Part shown: positions 8,401 to 17,090 of the stretch, piece by piece | Layout of the letters: each line of letters begins with the position of its first letter | Numbering within the stretch: position 1 is the stretch's first letter | From: Gnomoniopsis sp. IMI 355080 | Taxonomy: Eukaryota; Ascomycota; Sordariomycetes; Diaporthales; Gnomoniaceae | Length of the DNA stretch: 18,008 bases | Assembly: GCA_027946555.1 (NCBI GenBank) | Contig: JAPEVC010000398.1 | Coordinates: 1-18,008, forward strand | Reading direction: 5' to 3' | Notes under the pieces: generated by a model | What the model saw: the letters and a program-made list of their open reading frames with translations, nothing else | What the model was told of the DNA's origin: nothing | Database searches by the model: none | Program-made: the position numbers and the translations under genes

Positions 8401-9815
8401 CGGCGCAGGGGCAGCCGGTTGTGCCGCTGGCTCACCCTGAAGTGCAGCTAACCCCGGGTACGTCTTGCCTTCACGAACAGCATCGTAGTAAACCATCCAC
8501 CATGCGCCAAGGACTCCGTTATTGTTCAGAGCCCAAACACCAGGGAGGGGCCCTGGTGAGAAGTCGATCTCCTCATCAGAAGGGTCTGGCTTGTATACCT
8601 TGTCCCTGCTGGACAGATCTAGAGCAACACCAATGGGTGTAGTCTCATTCAACTCTTCGTCAGTCGGTAGCTGCGCTCTCCTAGAATCGTCGCTGAACTC
8701 TGTAGTAGTGAACACGTTGGTGACCTGTTCTGCGGGTATGTTGGGGTCGCTGCTCAATGAAGCTTTAGCTTTCGTGAGCAGTCCTAGACCGTCTGACACA
8801 GAGGATGACACAATCAAGAGCTCCTGGATCGCTGGCGGATAGTCCCGAAGACGAAGAATTGTGTGATGAGGCGCCGAGTCGTTGCCGAAGGGCTGAACAG
8901 GATCCACGAGTTTTCGCATTTCGAATGACGGTGTCTGTCCCGCGGGCGCGCTTCGAGTGATGGCAAAATATTCGGAGTTTGAAGGATCCCCAGCGTTGTT
9001 ATAAATAGCGAGGAATAAATGATTTTCCAGCCACGAGACAGAAGCCACTGGGTAGTCCCCGGCGAGCGATGCTGGCTTCGGTATCACGGCCTTTTCTGTG
9101 CCGTCTGGTGTCATTTGAATGATAGTTCCATCGGCCAATCCCGCGACAAGTTGCTTGCCCTTGGTACTCCAGCCAACGGAGGTCACTCCACTTCGGAGGA
9201 CTGGCCCGTTGTTGCCCACTGCCAGGTTTCTGTCCTTGAAGTTGGCCATGAGTAGATTGCCATGGGTGGTAACGACAGCGCAGAACTCTGCTAGCTCAGG
9301 CATGGGATTCGGCACCAAAGTCTTGACATTTTCGCCAGTAGTGCCAATCTCAAAGACAGATTGTGCGCTTCCCAGTAGGATGTTCTGTGTCTCATATACC
9401 GCCAGGCCACCACCCTGCTCAGCAGACATGATCAAGTGTTGCTCGTCCGGCGTGAACGCTAGGTGAGAAATTCGCATGGGCATGGGGATTTTGACATGGC
9501 CCTCGAAGGCCCTGATCTCGGAGTCGCCATCCTTGGGACCCTCGAATGCCTTTCGAACAGCGTCTGTCGGCGAGACATAGATAGTATCGGGGCCAGCTGC
9601 GGCAACAATAGCCCGGCGTGATGCGACGGCGAGAAGTGAGGCTGTCGGCGCGGGTGGTGGAGACCACTTGGGCGTCAGTTGGACCTTCGCGTCCTTTGCG
9701 AGGGGCAGGAATCCGAGACGCTGTAGAAGAAGACATTAGGCATTATAATCTAGCGAAGCTCATCTCTTGCTGTACTTGCCTCAGTCTGGATGATTTCGAG
9801 ATCTGCGCCATCCAT
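5401..9815 (-). CDS. NUP159: Nup159/Nup214-type FG nucleoporin, 1451 aa
   Basis: On the minus strand, exon 1 is 9815-9780 (ATG, 12 codons) and exon 2 is 9720-5401 (stop TGA at 5403-5401). Nup159 sits on the cytoplasmic face of the nuclear pore, where its N-terminal propeller anchors and activates the DEAD-box helicase Dbp5 for mRNA release; its coiled coil binds Nup82 and Nsp1. The order here fits: a beta-propeller at residues 1-440 (ending near NNNGVLGAWWMVYYD); an FG domain at about 450-830 with roughly 20 FG dipeptides of SAFG, PAFG, SPFG and VFG type; three PLPPD repeats at about 815, 853 and 887; an acidic Asp/Glu tract at about 920-965; a second short FG patch near 985-1005; a charged helix near 1080-1115; the C-terminal helical/coiled-coil region at about 1125-1346; and a basic Ser/Pro/Arg tail. 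Yeast Nup159 is 1460 aa, so the length matches. Exon 1 is inferred from frame continuity: MDGADLEIIQTE joins RLGFLPLA through a GC-AG intron. Long frames in other phases over the FG region, such as 394 codons at 7251-8435, reflect repeat composition. Confidence 0.93.
6934..6957. repeat. Hexanucleotide tandem repeat (CTCATC x4) in the NUP159 acidic tract
   Basis: Four exact copies of CTCATC on the plus strand read GATGAG (Asp-Glu) on the coding strand, giving an alternating DE run within a longer acidic segment. The unit is a multiple of three, so copy-number change would lengthen or shorten the tract without a frameshift. Confidence 0.85.
9721..9779 (-). other. NUP159 intron, 59 bp, GC-AG type
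   Basis: On the coding strand the donor is GAG|GCAAGT and the acceptor CTACAG|CGT, with a CCTAATG branch-like sequence about 15 nt before the acceptor. Phase 0 joining gives ...IIQTE-RLGFLPLA. The only GT nearby is 4 nt inside (GCAA|GTACAG) and would shift the frame, so GC at +2 is the donor that preserves the protein. AG|GCAAGT is the consensus of GC-AG introns. Confidence 0.8.
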
Positions 9816-10348
9816 CTTGCCGTTGGTTGCCAGTTGCCTTTTGACCGGCGCGATGGGACCAGAAAACGATTCTCGCGTCAGGTCCTGAACATTGACAGGC
9901 CGTCGCAATAGACAAACAAAAATTATATCTGATGACGGAACGCGTGGGCGAGAGCAGAAGATGCGATTCCAGGACTTCTGTTGGTCAGTTTCTAGGGGGG
10001 ATTGCGAGGCCGTTTACATAGGTAGAGAGGGTTCTGAAGTTGAGGTCAACGAAAGTCTTCTGTTTGAACTTCTAGCATCGCGGTTGGAGGTTGACCTTAG
10101 ACCCCTGCACGGTCAGGTCGCAGGGATCACCACAGTAATAGCTCCGGTTTGCAGCTTCCCGCCGTCCAGCCTCGTCATGCTTGCCTGCCTGAGCTTCCCA
10201 ACTACATCCCAAACGACCAAGCTGCCGCCTCACTATCCTTCTCAACGCGCCAACTCGTCTCGATCTGCCATTACCTCCGCGTAAACCGTAGTTCGACTTT
10301 CTCCCAGACCAAACCCAATCTCAACATTTCCTTCAAGTCACAGTCAGA
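9816..10348. promoter_or_regulatory. Shared divergent upstream region of NUP159 (-) and PUP1 (+)
   Basis: These 533 bp serve two divergent essential genes. The PUP1 side is pyrimidine-rich with CCTCA/TCTC motifs from about 10190 to 10340. I saw no exact match to the yeast proteasome element GGTGGCAAA on either strand. A start-stop pair (ATG TAA, minus strand, 10019-10014) lies about 200 bp before the NUP159 start. An ATG at 10177 opens a 35-codon frame ending at 10284, a possible PUP1 upstream ORF. The larger frame from 9892 begins at a T-rich non-gene sequence and is not supported as a gene. Confidence 0.55.
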
Positions 10349-11306
10349 ATGCCGGGCTTCGACTTCTCAAACTACAACCGCAATGCAGCGCTGCACGCGC
10401 GTGGCGTCCCTCTCCCCAAGGCCACCAGCACAGGAACCACCATCGTCGGATGTATATTTGATGGGGGTGTAGTGGTATGTACAACCTATGCTGAAGCTAC
10501 CCTTTTCACAGTCCACATTGGCCCAAACTCATTTCCGCGGGCTGATTGCGCCTCCTCGCTTCCTTTGACCAAGCATACGGAGACGCTCAGGCTAATGTTC
10601 GCATTCTTCCCATAAGATCGCAGCCGATACCCGTGCCACCTCTGGCCCTATCGTCGCCGACAAAAACTGCGAGAAGCTGCATTATATTGCCCCGCAAATC
10701 TGGTGTGCTGGCGCCGGTACCGCTGCCGACACTGAGTTCACAACCGCGCTGATCTCATCCAACCTCGAGCTGCACTCCCTTTCCACAGGCCGCAAGCCGC
10801 GCGTGGTCACCTGCATGACCATGCTGAAGCAACACCTTTTCAGATATCAGGGACATATTGGCGCGTACTTGGTGGTGGCAGGTGTCGACCCCACAGGCAC
10901 CCACCTATTCACCGTGCACGCCCACGGCAGCACTGACAAGCTGCCCTACGTGACCATGGGCTCTGGTTCACTGGCTGCCATGAGTGTGTTTGAGTCAAGC
11001 TGGAAGTCTAGCTTGACGAAGGAGGAGGCGATGGAGCTTTGCAGCCAGGCTATTCAAGCGGGTATCTTTAACGATCTGGGCTCAGGAAGCAACGTGGATG
11101 TGGCGGTTATCACATCGGACAAGACGACGCTGCACAGGGGCTACGTCAAGCCCAACGAGAGGAGCCAGAAGCTCAAGAGCTACAAGTTCCCCAAGGGCAC
11201 GACGGCGGTGCTGAATGAGAAGATCATCTCGAAGGATGCCCTCTCCAAGTTTGTGAGCGTGCATGAAGTGCCAGCCGAAGGCGACAAGATGGAAGTCGAC
11301 ACATAG
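10349..11306 (+). CDS. PUP1: 20S proteasome subunit beta-2 (trypsin-like active site)
   Basis: The two exons are 10349-10474 and 10617-11306, giving 271 aa (yeast Pup1 is 261). It encodes the N-terminal-nucleophile threonine protease that supplies the trypsin-like activity of the 20S core. Residues 1-29 are the propeptide, ending in Gly29; autocleavage exposes Thr30 as mature Thr1 in GTTIVG. Mature Asp17 (AADTR) and Lys33 (KNCEKL) of the catalytic set are present. Other family blocks are WCAGAGTAADTE, MLKQHLFRYQGHIGAYL, VAGVDPTG, HAHGSTD, MGSGSLAAM and GSGSNVDV. The C-terminal extension from KSYKFPKGTTAVL onwards corresponds to the arm that embraces the neighbouring beta-3 subunit. The intron lies exactly between GGVV and IAADTR. 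The gene diverges from NUP159 and converges with the zinc-finger gene about 1.9 kb away. Confidence 0.97.
10475..10616 (+). other. PUP1 intron, 142 bp, phase 0
   Basis: The donor is GTATGT, with GCTAAT at 10591-10596 as the likely branch site and acceptor ATAAG. Removal joins FDGGVV to IAADTRA as in all beta-2 subunits. It is about twice the length of the other introns in the window. Confidence 0.92.
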
Positions 11307-12044
11307 AGGGTGTCACAGTCGAGAACGGGATGAAGAGGCAGACGATATGGCCGTGAGAAGGTCAAGACGGAATCGAAGACTGGAGGTCTTTCACAGCCCC
11401 TTGTACAATACGCTTGACGACGAAATAGAGCATTGCGATTTGATGATCATCCCAAAGACGTCCAACTATCCTCTATTCAAAAGAATGTGTTCCAGAAGTG
11501 GTATGTCCTTGTTGTCCCTAGCGTACCCCACTTGTTGGACGTTTGGATTACCAAGACTGTCCCGCTCGAAACGTCCAGGTACGCATCTTTACAGTTCTTG
11601 TCAATTTTGTAGGGAGGATGGCGGTTAGGACGATCGTGCTAGCCCTTTGCCAAGACCTATACCATGATATTCACTCGCAAAACGGACAGTCGAAGCATAG
11701 ACATCAAGCGAATTTGCCAGATGAACGTTTTGCAGGTGGACGTTCGTGGTCAATCCTCCTCGATTGCGCCATTAAACCAGTCCGATGCAGCATGCAAAGT
11801 CAAGCCACGTCTGCTTATGATCTTATTTTTATCTCCTGATAGCTGAAATCGTGAGAGCGCAGTGCGGCTGTGATAGCGTGATCACAATGGGAGGCTGAGA
11901 GCACAAGATCAATTAAGCACTAAAAAGGCTACGGCTTTCTAGCAAGAGGGAGAACAAGCCAGTATTAACTTGCTGAAGTTTCGCAGATTATTTGCAATGC
12001 AGTAGCCATTATGGCAAGCAAAACAGTAGTATTCTGATGCTGAT

Positions 12045-12093
12045 TAGGCCGACTATATTCGGCCTAGTCCGAACAGACTGAATATCGGCCGAT
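12045..12093. repeat. Cluster of three overlapping or adjacent inverted repeats with CGG/CCG cores
   Basis: There are three. At 12045-12066, TAGGCCGA and TCGGCCTA are perfect 8-bp arms around CTATAT. At 12058-12073, TTCGG and CCGAA arms flank a 6-bp spacer, that is CGG-N6-CCG. At 12084-12093 is the perfect palindrome ATCGGCCGAT. CGG-N6-CCG is the spacing bound by some fungal Zn2Cys6 dimers. No intact gene is adjacent, so function is uncertain. Confidence 0.7.
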
Positions 12094-12266
12094 GAACGTC
12101 AACATTGTCAGTGTAGTTCGTTCAGTAGATATCGAAATGGTCAAATATAAGTAGCAGGCACCTGATTCCTTGAGTTAGTCTCGGGGTGTCCAGTGAATCC
12201 ATCACATTCCGAAAGCGCCACAATTTTTAATCACGAGAAACCACCAGCTTCGAAAGTTTCAAACAG

Positions 12267-12277
12267 CCCCCCCCCCC
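12267..12277 (+). repeat. Poly-C run, 11 bp
   Basis: Eleven consecutive C residues lie just upstream of the EthD-like relic. The exact count may be a sequencing uncertainty. Confidence 0.8.
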
Positions 12278-12291
12278 AAAACAAATTAATC

Positions 12292-12420
12292 ATGAGCTAC
12301 AAAGCCCTCCTTTTTCCGCCTTCCGCAAGCCCAGCGTCTCCCCGGCTGACTTCCGCACCCACTTCGAGGGCCAAATGCGCCAAGATCAAGGAGACAGCCA
12401 ACCCAGCTTCCCCTTGACGA
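12292..12420 (+). pseudogene. Decayed EthD-domain gene fragment
   Basis: EthD-like sequence appears in pieces that alternate between two frames. From ATG 12292 it reads MSYKALLF. From 12321, one frame over, it reads FRKPSVSPADFRTHFEGQ. Around 12379-12400, back in the first frame, it reads AKIKETAN, and then FPLTK in the second frame near 12408. In intact fungal EthD proteins these pieces follow in this order (start, LLF.RKP..SP.DFR.HYE, a LIKE.A segment, then FPL). At least three small indels in about 120 bp therefore separate them, and the C-terminal two thirds of the roughly 100-130-residue domain is not visible downstream. I interpret this as a frameshifted, truncated relic. The alternative is chance similarity of short segments. 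EthD proteins are dimeric alpha/beta-barrel proteins mostly of unknown reaction in fungi. Confidence 0.45.
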
Positions 12421-13203
12421 AAGCAGGGCCTGAAGATAACTTACACATTCCATTATATATATGGAGAGGCATTCTATGCATCCCACTGTCAAAAGGCAAA
12501 GATTGGATCGTCGATTGGAACCAAAACCTCATGAGAAACTCAGCATATGAGCGCAGAATCGTTCATTGATTAGCCCCTCCGTCTCGCTACTTGAAGGCCA
12601 GTGCTACGCACTTTTCGCATGCTCGACTCCTGTCAAAACACACTATAACAACCTACAGCAGTCTTATCACTTTCCTCCCACTTGTCGACACCGGTTCCAA
12701 CCTGAAGTGCTGACTCCCTGCTTCCGTCTCTCTTGTGACACAATAATTCGAGTGTATGAACGTGATCCCCTTGCAGACGCCTTTTCCCAATGAATACCAC
12801 AAGACCGTATACACCTCCACCCTCCGAAAAAAAGTATTTGTGAACGCCAGTGACAATAACGCCTCCTCTCCCAACTCAGTTCAGATAAAAAGCCACTGGA
12901 ACAGAAACAAGCGCCAAAGATGTTGAATATCGTTGCAGGGGTATCAGCATAACCAACCTCGTAGGGGCAGATTTACTGTACTGAGGAAATCCATCGCATC
13001 GTGTTGTAATCTACTGCGCATAACCGGGTATATCGCTCGTGATCTTGATATAAGAATATCTCTCGCCTTTTGTTGGATGCGCGAACCCAAAACAGGCCGT
13101 ATCGGTAAGTCTCAAGGCAGTGCTACCTTACACCAGAGTACACATCGCACCCTTGATGTTCTCGAGGCTTGAATCATATTGTTGAACAAGTATTCAAAGC
13201 ATA
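12421..13203. other. Region downstream of the zinc-finger gene; no gene seen
   Basis: About 780 bp hold no recognisable gene. The part next to 13204 should be the 3' UTR of the minus-strand zinc-finger gene. Short frames (12375-12569, 12566-12793, 12653-12874 minus, 12933-13172) show no motif apart from the EthD-like start of the first. An A run at 12828-12834 is unremarkable. Confidence 0.6.
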
Positions 13204-15264
13204 CTAAACCGTTGGACGGGCTTCTTCGCTTTGCTGTTGACGTTTTTCCACGTCTTTCCGGAGACCGGCGAGCTCTAGTTCCAAAAAGCCTATCTTCGTT
13301 TCCCGCTGGGCTGATGCGGTTTCCATAGACGCAAGCCGTGCTTCGCGTTCGTTCGAGACATTCTCGACCGTCGCAAGGCGATCGTTGAGAAGCTTAACAC
13401 TTTGTTCGAGCTGCTGGATGTACGCCCACACGCCCTGATCGCCCTGCGCGAACAGATTGGCAGACGAGTCGCCACTGCTCGCGTGGTTACTGGGTCCACT
13501 CGCAGCTCGTGAGTGCGCCGAGGGGTTGGCTGCCATACCTGGGGCGCCATGGCCTTGGACTTGATCAGTTTCTTGCTTCGCACGGATAGGGTGACTTATG
13601 AGAGGGTGAGTGGTACCGTGGGGTGGAGGAAGCGGTGGGAGGGGATGTAAGTCTCGATCAGAAGGACGTCGAGTATACTGCGGCGGCTGCTGGTACGACG
13701 TAGCCAAAGTAGGGGAGCGTTGGCGCGCCTGGTCATGGACCACAGGGCTAAGCGGCTTGGGGCTTTCGGTAATGCCTTGAAGATGCAACAGTGAGCTTCT
13801 GTTGTTGTTGTTGTTGCTGGAGGACAGAGACGAATCGTATGAATTGAAATGAGAACTGTGAAAGGGGTTGGGAGGGTGCCCACCGGCAATATTGTTGGCC
13901 AGACTCGATGGTGCAGCAACGCTGCTGGTGCGATCCACATTCGGCGGATACAGCACGGCGGGCGCGCCTGGCCGTGAAGCAGGCGGATAGCTTCGAGAGT
14001 TTGGCGTCAATGCCTCGGAAGAACTGGCTACGTGATGTGCCTTGATCGCCGGCAGACTTAATCTGCGACGGTCCTCCTCTGTCATGTCCACATCCCCGTT
14101 TCCCTCATATACAACACCAGCCATTGCTGACTCGTCACCTTCATTTCGAACTGATCCGTCATACTCGCCTCCATCATCGTAACTACCCATAGAGGCGCGA
14201 CGACCAGCGCAACCACCCGCACCCTTATTGTGACGGGCCAGGGCATCTCCCCGAGCAAACTTGCGACCACATTTGGGACATTCATGATTCTTCTCGCCCG
14301 TGTGTAATTTCCCGTGGCGCTTGAGGTCGTGGAGTCGCCTGAACCTGAGTTTGCACTCCTGACACAAATATGGTTTCTCTTGGCTGTGGGTAAGAAGATG
14401 GCTCTTCAAATTGTGGTGCCGTGTGAATTCTGTGTCACAGTATGGACATTTGTGCTTCTTGGACGAACTCGATGTATTTTCCCCATTGCGTGGAAGGCTT
14501 GAGGGCCGAGGGGGAGGCACAGAAGCTGGCGTACCACTCCCTGGGGCTAGTATACCTGGATATGAGAAAGAGGTCGCCGTCTTGTCCTCCATTTGTGCAT
14601 CGGGATGGGATGTGTAGCTCTGGCGATCGTCCCGTTGATCGACGTCCATGGGGCCAGGGCTGTTCATCACGGCCTGGAGGTCGGCGGCGCCAGCGGTGCT
14701 TGACGCACTTGGTGGAGGACTGATGTCTGCCCTCGCATCGGACACGTTCGGTCGCGGCACGGTGACTGGGCCGAGAGCTTTGGTAGCCTCGGCGGCGAGG
14801 GCACCTATCTCGTCCATATTTGAGGGCGCGTCCTGAGGACGGCTAACAGCTAAAGTTTCGGCCGACATGAGTGTGCTCAGAGCCTTGTGGGTAGGGTTCT
14901 CGCTGACACCTGGCGGATTTCGCCTTTCCTCCTCTTCCCTGCGACGTCGCTCCTCTCGTATTGCGGCGACACCAGTAAGCTGAAGTGGAGGCGACAATTG
15001 CGCTGCCAGGCTGAGACGGGCAACTTTGGTGGGAGAGTAGTCGCGGTTGGAATGGTTGGAGGTGATCGAGGTTGGGGAGATGGGGCTGTCTTCGCGAGAC
15101 CTCTTGTTGGATGGCGAGGGTATTTTTTCGGTAGCGACCTGTTGAGGAGAGGCAGATCGAGGCAAGACTGGGACTGGCACTGGGGTGGAGGCGGGAGGTG
15201 GAGCGGTGTTTGAGGCCGCGAGGGGAGACGCGATGGCGGCGGGCAGGTCGTCTGGTGAACCCAT
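13204..15264 (-). CDS. C2H2-type zinc-finger transcription factor with C-terminal coiled coil, 686 aa
   Basis: The single-exon minus-strand frame runs from ATG 15264 to TAG 13206-13204. The frame extends 22 codons upstream without an ATG before a stop, so 15264 is the start. Residues 1-270 are Ser/Pro/Ala-rich with a nuclear-signal-like SNKRSRED segment and a charged RREEEERR run near 102-117. Three zinc fingers lie at 273-352. Finger 1 is C273-C276-H289-H293 and finger 2 is C301-C304-H317-H321; both are standard, joined by HSQEKPY and HTGEKNH linkers. Finger 3 has C329, C332 and H345 but ends with C352 (HNKGAGGC), a C2HC arrangement. The middle is disordered and has an Asn run (NNNNNR). The C-terminus, about 610-680 (QGVWAYIQQLEQ onward), is a predicted coiled coil, so dimerisation is likely. 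It is probably a nuclear DNA-binding regulator. From memory it resembles fungal C2H2 proteins labelled Rpn4-like; I am not confident enough for a symbol. Alternatives are other Kruppel-type fungal regulators. Confidence 0.85.
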   Translation of the reverse strand: MGSPDDLPAAIASPLAASNTAPPPASTPVPVPVLPRSASPQQVATEKIPSPSNKRSREDSPISPTSITSNHSNRDYSPTKVARLSLAAQLSPPLQLTGVAAIREERRRREEEERRNPPGVSENPTHKALSTLMSAETLAVSRPQDAPSNMDEIGALAAEATKALGPVTVPRPNVSDARADISPPPSASSTAGAADLQAVMNSPGPMDVDQRDDRQSYTSHPDAQMEDKTATSFSYPGILAPGSGTPASVPPPRPSSLPRNGENTSSSSKKHKCPYCDTEFTRHHNLKSHLLTHSQEKPYLCQECKLRFRRLHDLKRHGKLHTGEKNHECPKCGRKFARGDALARHNKGAGGCAGRRASMGSYDDGGEYDGSVRNEGDESAMAGVVYEGNGDVDMTEEDRRRLSLPAIKAHHVASSSEALTPNSRSYPPASRPGAPAVLYPPNVDRTSSVAAPSSLANNIAGGHPPNPFHSSHFNSYDSSLSSSNNNNNRSSLLHLQGITESPKPLSPVVHDQARQRSPTLATSYQQPPQYTRRPSDRDLHPLPPLPPPHGTTHPLISHPIRAKQETDQVQGHGAPGMAANPSAHSRAASGPSNHASSGDSSANLFAQGDQGVWAYIQQLEQSVKLLNDRLATVENVSNEREARLASMETASAQRETKIGFLELELAGLRKDVEKRQQQSEEARPTV
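13800..13817. repeat. Trinucleotide repeat coding an Asn run in the zinc-finger gene
   Basis: Tandem GTT units on the plus strand read AAC on the coding strand, giving a short polyasparagine stretch flanked by serines. It is in-frame and length-tolerant. Confidence 0.75.
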
Positions 15265-15349
15265 CAAGGCGAGGGAAGGTCGGTGATGCGGTGAGCGGGG
15301 GTATCTCTGAGAGTATGAATCCGTCGTCAAGATTCAATTCCGACAGGAA

Positions 15350-15604
15350 TCAATCAATAGGACTCGGCGTCGTCGATGCGCGCATCCGACAAGAAAGGGC
15401 TACCTCGCCTCGCGCATTCTCTGAGGGCGCCGATAGCAGTTGCGACGAGACGAGACGGGCTGGGAAAGTGACGAAATGTCGAGGCTGTGTTTGATGTGGC
15501 GCGGTGCTGGGGAGCAGAAGATGGATCGTGGCGCGAGCTCTCGGGGGCGGGCTGGTGTTGTCGCCTTTTCCTTTTGTTGCTGGGGGCAAAAAGTCAAAGT
15601 CCAT
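15350..15604 (-). promoter_or_regulatory. Nested upstream ORFs in the probable leader of the zinc-finger gene
   Basis: On the minus strand an ATG at 15604 opens an 84-codon Ser/Pro-rich frame ending at TGA 15352-15350, 85 bp before the main start. An internal ATG at 15385 begins an 11-codon version of the same frame (ATG to TGA 15350), and ATG 15417 begins a separate 5-codon ORF ending at 15400. If the leader starts upstream of these, scanning ribosomes would meet three ATGs before the main one. The leader extent is inferred. Confidence 0.4.
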
Positions 15605-16093
15605 GCGGGCCCCGTTAGTCAGGTTAGGCACTTGGCGAGACGGAGCCTCGAGGCCGAAAGTGGATGGTGTGCTACTACAACTTGAAAGGCAATTGTTGGG
15701 TCAAAACCAATTGCACATCTGTCTGTATTGATTGTATTGGGCGACTTTGGACGTGTGTGGTTGTGAGGGAGTTTTTCAGGTTCAGGTTTAAGTGTTGGGG
15801 TTGCAAGAAGTAGCAGGGCCTGGTATGTGGATAGCATAAGCCAGGGCAATCAAGGTCAGTTTCTCAGCACCTGCAACAATGTTGGATGAGTACCACCTAC
15901 TCTCAGGACGTGGAACCCAGGAAGTGACAGCGGCAATAAACTTACATGGTAATGGTAGCCGGCTACGTAGTCGTCGACAGCGAGTAACTTTTCGAGATCT
16001 CAGATGTTCCGATTTGTAAAAGGCTGGGGGGCGGAGGCGAGTTGCCATACCCTGTAGGTGTGCAGGGGGATGGACAGGTTGACTGCAACTAAG

Positions 16094-16420
16094 TACCTAG
16101 GTATTATTTATACTACCGTATGTGTATGTACTTGCTAGTTATGTATTTCGAGGCGCTTGCTCCCTGTCTGCAAGCCCTTTCCTGGCACCTGTGCTGTGTT
16201 GTAAGATGGCGCAGTCTGTCTTGAACCCCCCCAAAACTTCTTCAGGTAGGTACCTACTGTACTATATATGCAAGGTATGCAAAGCATCACTTCCTACAAT
16301 TCAGGAACTTCCACTTACATCTATATTCTCTGCATATATGCCGCGATAAGTGTGCTAGGTACCTCGTCTGCAGAGATACCGGGGCATGCGATACAGCAGG
16401 TACTACGCATATGTGGTACC
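16094..16420. repeat. Cluster of TACCTA/GGTACC palindromes
   Basis: Palindromic units occur at 16094-16103 (TACCTAGGTA), 16246-16257 (GTAGGTACCTAC), 16357-16364 (AGGTACCT) and 16415-16420 (GGTACC). A related ACTATGGTA direct repeat lies near 16729-16750. Such motifs are scattered in intergenic DNA of several filamentous ascomycetes, to my knowledge; no function is claimed. Confidence 0.6.
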
Positions 16421-17090
16421 TATACTTGCCCAGAATATTTAAAGGGCTGGCGTAGTACTATGTATATTCGCTTACAGCCAGACAGCCTAACCTAGTGCCA
16501 GGCCGTCATCGTTCTTGGACTGGCGCACACAATGTGCCGCTGATGTGGCTAAACCCAGAACACCCGCCACTGTAACCTCACCGCTGAGAAGGGAAGTGAG
16601 GGGTCCGCGCCGCTGCCGACTAATGCACAATAGGCAAGCCACATTTCGCCCTTTGGGGATGCCGCGGTCATGGACAGTTTGGCCGGTCTCGATGGAGACA
16701 AGCTACCAATGTGTGCCTACTTACTATATACTATGGTAGGTACTATGGTATGTGAAGCTAGATGTACCTTATCGATCCAAACCTCGGCGAAGAATACCTA
16801 TGCCTGGCAAGCCCCTGGTAAGACCCAATACCGGCTTTGTGAGTGGCTTCCCGAGGTGGTCATCATCGTCGTCACCCCCAAGGGTCAGCAAGAGTCAGCT
16901 TGCGCCACATAACTGTTCAATGCTGTACCTCACTGCGCACCGCACCGCACCGCATCGCGCCGCTGAAGTCAGACTGCCAGCCTCACTTGCACAAGACTGC
17001 CTACCATGGTATATTACATACTGCGTGCGTACTATGTACGGAGTAGTAATCGTCGATTCGTAATTTGCCCCCAGCCTTACCAGCAGTACC

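Larger units (their letters stand above)
11307..12291. other. Region downstream of PUP1; no intact gene
   Basis: The first few hundred bases are probably the PUP1 3' UTR and downstream DNA. Frames such as 11263-11628 and 11543-11839 are short and motif-free. The stretch becomes A/T-richer after about 11840 and contains the inverted-repeat cluster and the poly-C run listed separately. A TATA-like ATATAAG at 12145-12151 lies about 140 bp before the EthD-like relic and might be its old promoter. Confidence 0.6.

Noticed and set aside
7251..8435. 394-codon minus-strand frame overlapping NUP159 in another phase
   Set aside because: It lies wholly within the FG-repeat coding region, is Arg/Gln/Leu/Pro-rich as expected from frame-shifted FG repeats, and has no domain. 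The real frame is unambiguous.
9892..10284. 130-codon plus frame between NUP159 and PUP1
   Set aside because: It overlaps the divergent promoter, has no motif, and only its last 35 codons start with an ATG close to PUP1; treated as a possible upstream ORF, not a gene.
15265..15330. 22-codon extension of the zinc-finger protein upstream of 15264
   Set aside because: The extension begins at TTG, contains no ATG and is closed by an in-frame stop just upstream; no supporting splice acceptor-donor pair was evident.
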